Shown piece after piece: positions 1-23,900 of a DNA stretch of 64,000 bases (position 1 is its first letter; each line of letters opens with the position of its first letter). Source of the stretch: Trichobilharzia szidati (taxonomy: Eukaryota > Platyhelminthes > Trematoda > Strigeidida > Schistosomatidae); contig OX235279.1 in NCBI GenBank assembly GCA_944472155.2, forward strand, positions 119,776,110 through 119,840,109, written 5' to 3'. Under the pieces are notes generated by a model. The model worked only from the letters and a program-made list of their open reading frames with translations. It made no database searches and was not told the origin of the DNA. The translations under genes were made by a program, and so were the position numbers.

Positions 1-420
1 AACACACTAATAAGAAACAAAGTTTAGAGGACATTATTATTATTATTCATTATCAAGCGTTAAAAAGAAGTTACAACACACTAATAACAATGTTAAGCAG
101 AGATAACATTATTCATCTGAATCGTTGTCTAAAGTTTATGGTATGTATGCATGCTTCATGAAGGTAATTGTTTGAAGCAGAAGCGTGATAATGAACGCAA
201 AAATGCCTTGGGGAAGAATTAACATATACTTCGAAGTGAAGGGAAAAGGAAACAGATGATTTAGTCGTACACTTCTATGTGAAATGACATTTATAATATT
301 TTAGTGAAATGCGTTGGAAAATAAAATTTACTTTTAGCACAAATAAAACCGTAGATATGTTATATTTCTTTAAAAATAAAAAAACAGATTTGATTTTTTT
401 TTTAGCAACAGAATAATAAC
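1..420. other. 3' flank of the calponin-like gene
   Basis: AT-rich sequence downstream of the calponin-like stop codon on the minus strand. It should contain the 3' UTR, but I see no AATAAA (TTTATT on the plus strand) in this stretch, so the polyadenylation site is either non-canonical or outside the window. Nothing else is recognisable. Confidence 0.4.
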
Positions 421-13369
<12,949 letters not shown>

Positions 13370-14869
13370 AACCTCCGGGAATTCACTCAGAAATGCAAAA
13401 GCAAATGTATTTCCTCTGATATTCAGTGAAAGGAAGTGTTTATCAGTCTTGCACACAGTCTTATTTCTTTTTATCTGCTAGTAATCTGTTATGCTTACAT
13501 CCCAATTCGATCATTTCTCTGACCAATCAAATCAAAACTATGTGTGACATACTTTAAACGGGGACTATTTTTAAATCTGTACTTAGTTTAAAGAACAAAA
13601 AAAAGTTATTTATCGGACTAAATCCTACACACCAAGGTCATCTGCACATTATTTTTGTGTAGGCTTTCACTTACAAATACACAGTTTTAAGTTTAGATAC
13701 CAACACAAACACAACCTACACAGTATGCAAACGGGTGAATATATGCCCTTGGATGAGAAATCTTTCCACTTGGACAGGTAAAAGTTGCTTTTGATTTGTG
13801 GATTCTAAATCACTGTTGTGCATTTAGGCCTATTGTATGGTTTTGTAGTGTATATAAACAATAATAAAATTAATTAGATGATAGTGAAGGATAGTCAAAT
13901 TTTATTGGCTCATTTTTGTGTGGGAAGATTGTATCCCATAGACATGAAAACGACAAAATAAACAAAAAACAAGGCTGATTTCGTAAACACTGAAAACATG
14001 GCATTATTTTTTTTTCCCTAACTCTTTAATTTTATCTAACAAAATAAAGTGATATTCACTAGAATGTACACACGTTAAACTGTTTGTTCACTGGCAAAAC
14101 TGTTGGTTCTTAGTTAGTTAGTCAGTTAGCTACAAAGGTAGTTGGTTGGGCGTAAGATATATACAAAGTTACGCTACAATTGATACTGAGTATAACTTCG
14201 TTCTTGGAAGACATTATTCATTTTATAGTTCTGTTATTTTAGTAGAGCCTTTGTGGGGTATCGAAAGTTTGGAAATCTAACAGAAGAGGTACGTTCTACT
14301 GTTGCCTTTTTATCTTAGTGATGATGATGATGATAGTTCCACCTACATTTTAATGAACACTCAAGTTACTGAACTCACCTACTATCAGTGAATGTTGCTT
14401 ATTGTTAACACATTTATAATTGTACATTATTTTAAACATTCTTATCCGAATTATTCATGGAATCACATCTACATATTTCAGGCTGAAGATACTATAAAAG
14501 ATAGGTAAACCAAGGCATATAGATGAAATTTAATTCAATAATAAGTGTTTGCTATATAGACATCAACTTAATAAGTTCATTTCAAACGTGTTCATTACAC
14601 ATAGAGTGACCAGTGTCAGAGAGGAAGACAGATATATGCCTGAACCATTACTTTTGAGTAAAGCACAAACAAAAATTTGGAAAGTTAAATTATTCCCCGA
14701 TTACTGTGTGTTTACTAGATGAAGGGATGAATGATAAATAAATTTGAAATGCTGATAGGTGAAATTTTGTTTGAGACATGTGAAAAAAAATCTACATATT
14801 CAAGTGTTGGTTTGTGGGGATTTGATTGGTTACGGGAATTTCACCATGAGCTGACATTAGTTAGAGAAC
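13370..14869. other. Intergenic region upstream of the calponin-like gene
   Basis: 1.5 kb AT-rich stretch, presumably including the promoter and 5' UTR of the minus-strand calponin-like gene. I cannot point to a TATA box or other defined site. A short gatgatgat run lies near 14320. Confidence 0.4.
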
Positions 14870-14945
14870 CATTGGAAGACCTGGGAGTACTGGACAGCTG
14901 TTTCGTCCTAGTTTGTGACTCTTCAGCAGTACATAAATTTTACAA
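14870..14945 (-). mobile_element. SM-alpha-like SINE remnant with hammerhead piece
   Basis: The plus strand reads ctgtttcgtcctagtttgtg. Its complement contains actaggacgaaacag, the stem II and GAAA part of the schistosome SM-alpha hammerhead. Only the 3' half of the ribozyme is visible, and the CTGATGA box is missing. Confidence 0.45.
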
Positions 14946-15315
14946 GCAAATTGTGAAAAAAAGTTAGTGTATACTTTGCAACAGAGGTGAAGAACTCACA
15001 ATCACTGATGAATGCCTGCGTAACAATAAATAGACAAAAAACAATGCAAACTATTAAATTCACTCTGTTCAAACATATGTCGAGTGTAGCATTGCAAAGC
15101 ACATTAATTAATAACAGATGTGAACACAGATATGCTATGAAGATCTTAGATAGGCTTGAATTTTGACCGAGGCAACCACCAAGATACAATTAATAGTGTA
15201 TCGTGGGATTCCATATTTACTAGCCTTATTCCAAAATGATACATTTCTTTCGAGTTCATTTTGAAAGTCTGAGTGATTCATTTGATATACATATGTCCAG
15301 ACGAATAACCCTGAA

Positions 15316-15597
15316 GTCATTTGGTGGATGGTGACTAACAGTGGAATCCAGGATGCCCGTTTCGTCCTATTCGAGACTCGTTATCTGGATGTACCTGCAT
15401 TCCCCATTGAGGGATGGTGTTCCCAACGAGGCTCGAACTCAGTGCTCATGGTTTTAAACTCCAAGGCGTTATCCACTAGAACACTTGGGCCACGAGAGCC
15501 ACCTTCTGTGCGATTTTTAGATTTCCCCGTCGAGTCCCTAAATAGAACGAAATGCGCATCTTGGATTCCACTGATAATCACCCTTCCACCAATTGAC
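15316..15597. mobile_element. Inverted pair of SM-alpha-like SINEs with decayed hammerheads
   Basis: Two SM-alpha-like copies lie in opposite orientation. On the minus strand, from about 15500 down to 15316, are a tRNA-like A box (tagtggataacgc), a B box (gagttcgagcc), then cgaataggacgaaacggg and catcctggattccac, the hammerhead stem II, GAAA and cleavage arm. On the plus strand, 15531-15597 repeats this as cgagtccctaaatagaacga, aatgcgcatcttggattcca. In both, the CTGATGA core box has mutated (ataacga and cgtcga), so cleavage activity is unlikely. The outer arms 15316-15377 and 15531-15597 are roughly complementary. Confidence 0.65.
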
Positions 15598-16466
15598 TTC
15601 AAGTTACATGGCCAGACCTCGTCGAAGTATCTGCACAAGGAGCCGACAGGTCAACCCGAGACCGAGCACTTCGGTCCAATCAATCGACGGGAAAATCTAA
15701 AATTGAATTAAAGAGGGATAATCTGGTCTCTATACTACTGCCTAAATTGCGCATTTCGAAAACTATTTTAAATTTACTATTACAACTTAAAAGTGCATAC
15801 TATCTAAAAAACGTCAACTGATCGGATGAAAAATACCCTTCATTTACCTAAAAATATAAATGAAGGATGGTTAGTGCAGACGTAAAACTTGTTAACTGAA
15901 TTCAGTCTTACATTCTTTGTTTTCATTTTCCTATACAAAGAAAATACACACTTTTGTGTATACATATATGCCTACAGTATAAACCAATCAGTTTTCTAAG
16001 CACACTTTAAATGTGGTCACAAGACTGGATATGTTACAGGGAAATCTATATTCGCAAAGAAACACATATCACTAATTGTCTGAATGATCCACTTTCACTG
16101 GGCAATGTGTACAGTGACGATCAAACCAAAGAACGATTACTTCGACAACTCTACAAGTGATTTATCCTGAGATGCATTAGTTTCAATATATAGTGCTTTC
16201 GCCGCACACTGAATAAACCACAATACGGTATAGGCACTTGATTTAGACTAATTCATTCATCTATAGAATTTTTCTACATGGTTTGAAGATAAAGGAATAG
16301 TAGCACTGCGTGTAGGATTCGAAATCAAAGACACTTATTTTACCTTTCAGTCTATACTGAAGCTGCTTGTAGAAACAATTTTCCAGAGTGTGCACGTGAC
16401 CAGATTTCGATAGAAAAATGGGATTCTGTATTAGACAAGTTTATTTGGTATAAAACACAGTGATAT

Positions 16467-17378
16467 GGAATCATTAACTGGATGAAGTATCGAGCATAAA
16501 TTATTGCTACTCATAAACATATCAATTTAGTCACACGGTTTCACAATCTGTCTTATATATATATATATATATCCTCTCTTTCTGTCTCTCCAGCTTCCCT
16601 ATGTTACCACTTTCTATATCTCCGGTATAGACGTTGAATCATCCCGATTGCACGTTTGCGGTGTTGAATCGATAAACAAAGCTTCAGTGATTAACCTCTC
16701 TCTCTCTCTCTCCACCTAACTATATTACTTTTTAACACCCTCTCACCCTGTGTCACCCTATATTGTGATTATATGCAAGTGAATGCAATGCAATGGCTGA
16801 GCTTTTTCTAGGTTATTTAACTTATCAGGGTCAGTTATTCTAGCTCTAGCTAAATTCTTATGTTCTAATCATGTAATTGACCCCAACCTACTAGTTTGAC
16901 CTGTGTAACTGAATGTGAGGTCAATTATATTATTTTTATATAATACATTACATTTTTTAATTGGGTTGATCAAATTATCGGGACATAGGAATTTAGCTAG
17001 AGCTAAAATAACTGACCCTGATAAGTTAAATAACCTAGAAAAAGCTCAGCCATTGCATTGCATTCACTTGCATATAATCACAATATAGGGTGACACAGGG
17101 TGAGAGGGTGTTAAAAAGTAATATAGTTAGGTGGAGAGAGAGAGAGAGAGGTTAATCACTGAAGCTTTGTTTATCGATTCAACACCGCAAACGTGCAATC
17201 GGGATGATTCAACGTCTATACCGGAGATATAGAAAGTGGTAACATAGGGAAGCTGGAGAGACAGAAAGAGAGGATATATATATATATATAAGACAGATTG
17301 TGAAACCGTGTGACTAAATTGATATGTTTATGAGTAGCAATAATTTATGCTCGAAACTTCATCCAGTTAATAATTCCA
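16467..17378. repeat. Large inverted repeat made of Penelope-like element 3' ends
   Basis: The left arm 16467-16863 and right arm 16983-17378 are near-identical reverse complements, with only scattered mismatches visible. The spacer is 119 nt. Each arm carries a TA run, a CT/GA run and the sequence aagcttcagtgattaacctc. The spacer and inner arms match the 3' coding end of the PLE at 36640-37860 (ctactagtttgacct and nearby). The outer ends carry the terminal block tattgctactcataaacata beside cgagcataaatt. Two truncated PLE 3' ends therefore lie head to head or tail to tail. Confidence 0.8.
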
Positions 17379-17540
17379 AATAAAGTTATCTAATATAGGA
17401 TAGCACTCAATCACAGAGCCCGAATTGTACTCTTACAGAAAGGTGGGATGTTTTACCTTCCCATACTATCCAGACCTAAAGAAACGAGCTCATCTTGATT
17501 AATGTACTTTAGATAATGAATAACATTTCACCAATAGTGA

Positions 17541-17649
17541 TGTGGCTCATTGGTTTAACCACTTGGCCTTCTGTCAATGGTTCCACGTTAGAATCCTGCC
17601 CCATCTAAGCCACAATGGATGACTTCGTAGAGTATTCAGCCCCCAAACA
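17541..17649 (+). mobile_element. tRNA-derived SINE fragment
   Basis: The sequence tggctcattggtttaacc resembles a Pol III A box, and cacgttagaatcctgcc a degraded B box. They are spaced as in a tRNA-like head, followed by gtagagtattcagccccc and a TTA run. Too degraded to assign a parent tRNA. Confidence 0.45.
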
Positions 17650-18116
17650 ATTATTATTATTATTATTGTTCCCTTGGGTTCCTAGTGGAACATAGGGCTT
17701 CAACTGCACACATCCACTTGCTTCTGTTTTCTGCTGTACTTTTCACTTGCATCCATGTTAGTCCATACTGTCTCAACTCTTCTTCACACGATCTCCTCCA
17801 GTCCACCACAATTAGGAATATCATTGGTGATAATAAGCACCCTTGTCTGACTCCCGTGTTTACTCCAAACGCCTTCCTGAGTTTTCCGTTGTGGATCACT
17901 TGACATGTGCCGTTGTCGTACAGATGTTGAATAAGGTTGATGAATATTTCGGGTACGCCGTAGTACTTGAGTAGTTTCCAAATTACTTCGCGGTCCACGC
18001 TGTCTAAGGCCTTCTCAAAGTCTATAAAGTTGAGGTGGAGGTTTGATTGCCATTCCATGCTTTGTTCGATGATGATGCGTAGAGTTGCAATTTGGTCAGA
18101 ACATGATACATACAAT
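17650..18116 (-). mobile_element. RTE LINE fragment with internal deletion
   Basis: The minus strand encodes RT motifs HLNFIDFEKALDSVDREVIW, QHLYDNGTCQVIHNGKLRKA and [18 protein letters not shown]. It then jumps directly to the C-terminal block RRSCEEELRQYGLTWMQVKS, followed by the 3' tail (gaagccctatgttccact) and a TAA-type repeat. The YADD part of RT and everything up to the C-terminus are missing, while the frame stays open across the junction. It is dead and 5' truncated. Confidence 0.85.
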
Positions 18117-18419
18117 AAGTGTGGTTTATAACACAGTAAATCAAGAAATTTATTCAGGATGAAAAATTTTAGCTAGCTAACTTGAAGATGACAACCTTAA
18201 ACTTGCATAACACCAGTTGGTCGTGAAAGTAATATAAGTTTAGGTTTAATATGAAACTATAGTCTTCCAGTTAGGGTAAGGCAAACGAATTATATAAAAA
18301 TGGATGATTTATATGGGCAGAATAACGGATATTCCGTCTGAATTCCTTTTTCCACAAGAGCAAATCAGCTTAGCTAGTAATTTCGAAATAGTCATGAAGT
18401 TAAAATGCATTTCTGATAA

Positions 18420-19035
18420 ATCAGAATTTAACTATATGTAGAATGACTGACCCCACGAAGATGAGTAATTAAGAAAAAACTCAGTAATTGCAATGCATGA
18501 ATTATTATGCAATCGGGCAAGACAGAGTTACAGTTCTAAAAAGTAATATGAGTAGGTGGAGAGAGAGGTCTACACCTTACACGTGCAATAGGAATGACTC
18601 ATCATTAATACCAGAGATATGGGGAATATTGCTGGTAATCAAATCAAGGGATAAGAAATAATGGGATTATGTAGACGTAGTTGGAAAGTTATGTGTATCA
18701 TTAGATGTTTGGAGGCAAGGCTTGGACCTGGGTTTTGTGTTTGTTGGTAAGGAATCAGCAAGGCATACCTGCGATCTTGAAAGAATTAACGTCTTACTGA
18801 GAATCGAACCCGTGTCACCCAGTGCTGCAGTCATATGTTATCGCTGTTTGTGTTTGTGATTGACCTCCTGTAGGACTGTATCGGATACTTTAACTGGACA
18901 CTTGTTAGAAACTCGTATAATGCGTCTAGTGCTTAGTTTACTGCAAACTGAATGCTATCAGTCAAGTTGTGTGATTATGATTATAAGTAATAAATTGTGC
19001 TCGAAGCGTCATCAGTAAATAATACTGTATCAATG
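18420..19035 (+). mobile_element. Penelope-like element 3' end, interrupted by a SINE
   Basis: 18420-18640 resembles the right arm at 17000-17240 (gactgaccc, aaaagtaatatgagtaggtgg with a GAGA run, acgtgcaatagg). 18955-19035 carries the terminal block gtgctcgaagcgtcatcagt. The middle, about 18690-18860, is different. On the minus strand it has a B-box-like gggttcgattctc and a decayed hammerhead-type tail, consistent with a SINE inserted in the PLE copy. Confidence 0.55.
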
Positions 19036-20579
19036 TGTTATTTCACCGAATATATTGACTCTGTGATGTAATTAGACTTTTACCACAGTTCCCAAGTTCT
19101 ATTCTAATATGAAAGTATATTGAAATGCTGATTACCCTCATATATGAATTTCAGTTACGGTAGTAAAACGATACACATGGAAATATCATGCTTTTGAGGA
19201 ATATTATACTAAGTATTGCAAACAAATGAATACAAAGACACTTAATATCATTCAGAGAAGGCATTTTCATAAACGCGATTTTAAAATTTCATTAACCCAT
19301 AACTCACTCCTCTTACAATTTATCAATGTATTCCGTAAATAACTATCCTGATAGTTGAACTGGTGGGACAGAAAAACTAAAAGCCGAGAACTCCTGGTCC
19401 TAAGTCTTATTAAAACGAAACTTGTTAGGAGACTGTCTGGGAAGTATTTCTCCGCCTTATGTACGCACAAAAAGTTTTCCAAGCCTCTTGTATTTTCCGC
19501 AAGACCATCTGGATTTATTCAAAGTAGTGACCAATATCAGGAAATACAAAAAATAAACTAATCTGGACAGTTTGACAGATGGTAACATTCGGACATTTTG
19601 TAGCTACCTGCAGAGATTTCGATGTTCATCTAAGTGTCATTCTCAATGATCTGAGAAAAGAAACGGATTGCAATTCGACAAATTTCCAACCTTAGTTGTA
19701 ATATGTATCATGTAAATTTAAATACATAATTTCCTTGTTCACCACTGCTGTTTCGTGTATTGGATTATTGAACCAAATTTCCAAAGTTAAAACTTTTCGA
19801 TAATATTAGTTGTAAGAAAACTAACTGAGACAGCGATGGAAAAAAATAGAACATTATACACACATAAATTATGCTGACCACTGATCAGCACATATTACCG
19901 TCTACTTTAAATACCAACATATCAAGGTATTTAAGCATATTTCGCAAGCACGTAAATTTAGTCAAAACTAGAAAAAAACAGATACATGCAGTATATGTCA
20001 TTTACTAATGTACATGAATGTAACGCCTTATGTGTACTTACACAGAAATATAAGTGTGAATTCCAACACACGTTAGTGTTGATACAAGTCTATTGGTTTT
20101 GTAGGACGACCTTCGAATTTAGTCTTAATAGTCGAATGCGCAAATAGCATTGTTCTCTGAAAAGACCTCTAATTGTAGTGGTTAGACTAGTCACAACACA
20201 CGTATATATTGAATAATTTCTGCATCCACACAGTATATCATATTGCAAACACCCTAATTAGTACTTGTTATAAATTCAGAATTTCCATGAGCTATTCAAA
20301 CCCTGACGACTGAGATGCGATGAACTCAAACATTTTGCTTCAGTTTGAGTAATTGTTAAGGAGACCCGGCTAAGTGACTTCCAAGTAAATGCAAATTTTA
20401 GTGCAGGTGTTACTTCTCACTAGAGCAACCTTAATAGCCAGTTCACCGGTATCGATTGATGTACTAAGTTTGGAATAGTGAACACTTACAATTCAAAAAT
20501 AATAATAACACACTCCGGATCATTTGCCCCACATGAATAATATTGAAGAAAATAAACTGAAGGAGTATGATAATATATA
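19036..20579. other. Intergenic region downstream of MSH2
   Basis: 1.5 kb without a supportable gene or recognised repeat. Short frames on both strands near 19267-19561 overlap each other antisense and look like chance. Confidence 0.5.
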
Positions 20580-20585
20580 TTTATT
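20580..20585 (-). terminator. MSH2: Candidate polyadenylation signal of MSH2
   Basis: AATAAA on the minus strand (tttatt on the plus), about 210 nt after the MSH2 stop. It is the only canonical signal in that interval. Inferred from position. Confidence 0.5.
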
Positions 20586-20795
20586 TGTTAATTTATCAAA
20601 GTTTTAGTGAATGAAATAATAATGATACGGTGGAAACCAACACTAAAAGGCACGAGATATATCTCTATAGATGTAACAAAGGAAAAGCAGGAACAGAAAA
20701 TCGAGTTTATAAAATTTTCTACAAAGTATTCTGTAATACAAAAATAAAGGATGGTCAATTCTCATGTATATCTTTATAAAAATCTTTGCAGTTAT

Positions 20796-20996
20796 TTAGA
20801 CTAAGCTTAAAAGGATATCAGATGGCAGATTATTTGGTTTGTCCAAAAGAAGTTGACGAGTAGCCTCAGAAACTTTTGTCGCTAGACTATCACACCACAC
20901 AGGACTGTTATTGGCTTCAGCTTCTTTGATAACTTGATCCAACATTTCCACAATACGAGGACATAACTCGTTGGCAACCACGACAGCTGGAGACTC
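20796..20996 (-). CDS. MSH2: MSH2 exon 21 (C-terminus and stop)
   Basis: 201 nt in phase 0: 66 codons, then TAA at 20796-20798. The acceptor is atacacag. It encodes [19 protein letters not shown] and a helix-rich end finishing LLSLV. I cannot align it convincingly with the vertebrate MSH2 tail. It is assigned by strand, a good acceptor, matching phase and the polyadenylation signal downstream. Confidence 0.75.
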   Translation of the reverse strand, partial: ESPAVVVANELCPRIVEMLDQVIKEAEANNSPVWCDSLATKVSEATRQLLLDKPNNLPSDILLSLV

Positions 20997-23900
20997 CTGT
21001 GTATATTTTTTGGGAAAAAAGAAAGCTTTAACAGTTACGCGATGACAATAACAATAATAATAATAATGTGTGTCATGCAAATTGAAACGACTAGATACTT
21101 TGCGATTCAGTCTCAAGTAAGTGAAAAATTGATCATTAGGCAGGTTTGAACAACCCACTTGGCTGCCACACACCAAATCTTGCTCATAGCTCAGGACATA
21201 AATATATATCCGGTTTTTAATTTTCACGCTTCAGCGAATAACTAGCCAGTTTGATGCAGTAATGATAAAAAAACGGTAGCGAGAAACGAATACACGAGCC
21301 AAAGCGACAGAAAAAATTGAAGGGTAAGACCTAAAAATCGCATGTTACCCCAGATAAACTAAAAAGACTGAGGCGGCTACAAAATGCATATTTTCAGAAA
21401 TGCAGCCAAGTTTGCACATAGGAGGATAAGGCCAAGTCGTTCGAAAGGATTTTGGCTACATCTTTTGCCCATACTGGAAACTCTTACTATGCATATATTT
21501 GTTGCTCAGGTACATAATCAATTATTATCCCAATGAAGAGATGGTTCCATGGCTTCTGCGGTTTATTTGTCAGCTTCTCTACACCTACAAAACATTGCGG
21601 ATCATGGGAATAGGAATGATTATCAGTTTAATTTTTATAACGATGAATTAGTAGGCCTTTACGTACGGTGCGCTTAGTTCTACAATTCGCAGATTATGAA
21701 GGTAGAAAGTGTGAACCGATCACTTCGGTATCAAATCTAAAGAGATACGTGTTGATTTGGTTGAAAAATACACAACTACATCAAGTAATGTGCGTAGGAA
21801 ACCTAATTTTAAGCCCTGATAACTATAATATGCATAACGAAACACAACACTAAAGCAATTAATGTATTCTGAATACCTTCGATGATTATAATCATCAAAT
21901 GAAATAAGCAATACACAAGGAAGAAATAAAATTAAAAATAATTAAGATGAAAAGCAGTTACTTACATTAATAACATCACCACCAGAATCTTTTGTAAGAT
22001 TACTGGAAAACTCTTTATCCAGTTTTAACCATATTGACTCAAGTTGTTCATCTTTTGAAGCTTCGGATTCAGCCTGTTTAATCACTTCCATAGGTAATCC
22101 TGCAAGTCGAGCAACATCCAGACCATAGCTGCGACTGCATACACCTAAAAGATTATTAACAAAAAACCCTAAGTAGTGCTATAGCTCTTATCGTTTACAA
22201 AAGCTCAATACTAATGGAAGTCAATTATCCCTCCAATCTATTTGTGCTAAAAGTGCTTTTTTATTATCTTTGTGTGACACACCTCTTGAAGTGTATATTG
22301 TACTTTACTTTAAGTAAAATAATACTCATTACAAATGTATATTTGATGATAAGTCCTTAGGAAAGTACTAAAATCCTTTGTGGTGCATCAGTGGCACAGC
22401 GGCAGAATGCCTGCCAACCAAGCAGGTGGTTCGGGGTTCGATCCCCGGCCGACGCACTGCTTTACCTCGCTAAGTCAGTAATAAGACTGGTAAGAGAGGA
22501 AAGGTTGGGTGTGAGGCTAGCAACCCCATCCCGTAGAAATACATACCACTGCTATCTAATCTACAGGACTCTAGCTTGAAGCCCAATGTTCCACAAGTAA
22601 AGTAGAATAATTTTTTTAAAATTCTTTGTAAGAGATTTCTATATACGTCAAGGTACACATTACTTGTTTATCTGAGAGATATGCAGGATACTTGTTTTAT
22701 TCAAACAGAAGTTTAGGCTAGAAATATACCGTCTAATAGAATTTCAAAGTTGTATTTAGTCTTACCAGGTTCCACTTTATATAACATGGTGACTTTTGCT
22801 TCAGACTCAGCATCCGCCTCATTATCATGTGATACATTGCATAAAACGCGTAAATTAGCAACACGCCTCGGCATATGGTAAGCCAGGCTAGTTAACTCAT
22901 GAAAATGCGTAGCGAACAAGCTGAAACAACCAACTTGCGGACCAGCTAGGAATGAAGCAACTGCCCAAGCCAAACCAAATCCATCATACGTTGACGTTCC
23001 ACGTCCAAGTTCATCAATAATGACAAGTGAATTCGGAGTGACTGACTAGATTTTTATGTTTAGAATGTACAAAAGAATAATGCAAACACTGAATCAAATT
23101 GTAGACAACTATTCAAAGTTGAATAAGTTAAGATTAGAAATACACGAAATTAAATAGATGAATTTAAAAAAGAACAACAGGAAATTTGGAAACTTACAAA
23201 ACCTGAATATCCCTTCTCTTTAAATACGAAGAAATAATTAACACCTACTATATTCAGCAAACATGAAACACGATAATCAGTTAATTTCCAGTGACAACAT
23301 ATAAACTGTAAGAGTGGATTTTTTCAGCGAATACGAAAATCTTAAAGTGAACATTCACTTAAACTTATACATATGTGTATACACCCATCTGTCCCGAAAC
23401 ACCTCGGCCAACATCTTAACCGAGAAACTCAAATTCAAACAACCGCATCATTATCTCTCTTTATCGGAGAAAAACAAGTCAGTTTTTATTCGTAAACTTA
23501 CTAATAAACATATGATTAAATCATCCAGCTACCTGGTATAAAAATTCAAAGAATAAACATTTTCCATCTATCAATACTCTTGAAAATAATCCAGTCCCAA
23601 GATCACACATAAACTACCCAGTAAATTAGTGTGTTCAAAAAACTATTAAGAGTAGAAAGTACAAAGGATATGAAAAAGGCTTGGTGATTTCAGCCTCTTA
23701 ATTGTTTTCCTCAAGTACATGACAATTCACTACTAACAGATTTGATGAAACGAATAATCATAAGACAAGGATGCTAACATTAAATGTGAATTAATACACT
23801 CTGATCCCATAAAATATTCTTATAGTACTTTATGGACAGAATATTCCTGTCCCCTACAAGTTGTTATTACATGACCGACGATTATTCGGTTCTAGGTATG

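Noticed and set aside
14731..14967. A 78-aa plus-strand gene
   Set aside because: The C-terminal half is translated SINE/hammerhead remnant, and the rest is unsupported.
15328..15711. A 127-aa plus-strand gene and its antisense partner
   Set aside because: Both frames arise from the inverted SM-alpha SINE pair, which explains their mirrored sequence.
22383..22460. A working tRNA gene
   Set aside because: The A and B boxes are good, but the acceptor and T stems have mismatches, the anticodon loop lacks U33, and a SINE body with a LINE-like tail follows.
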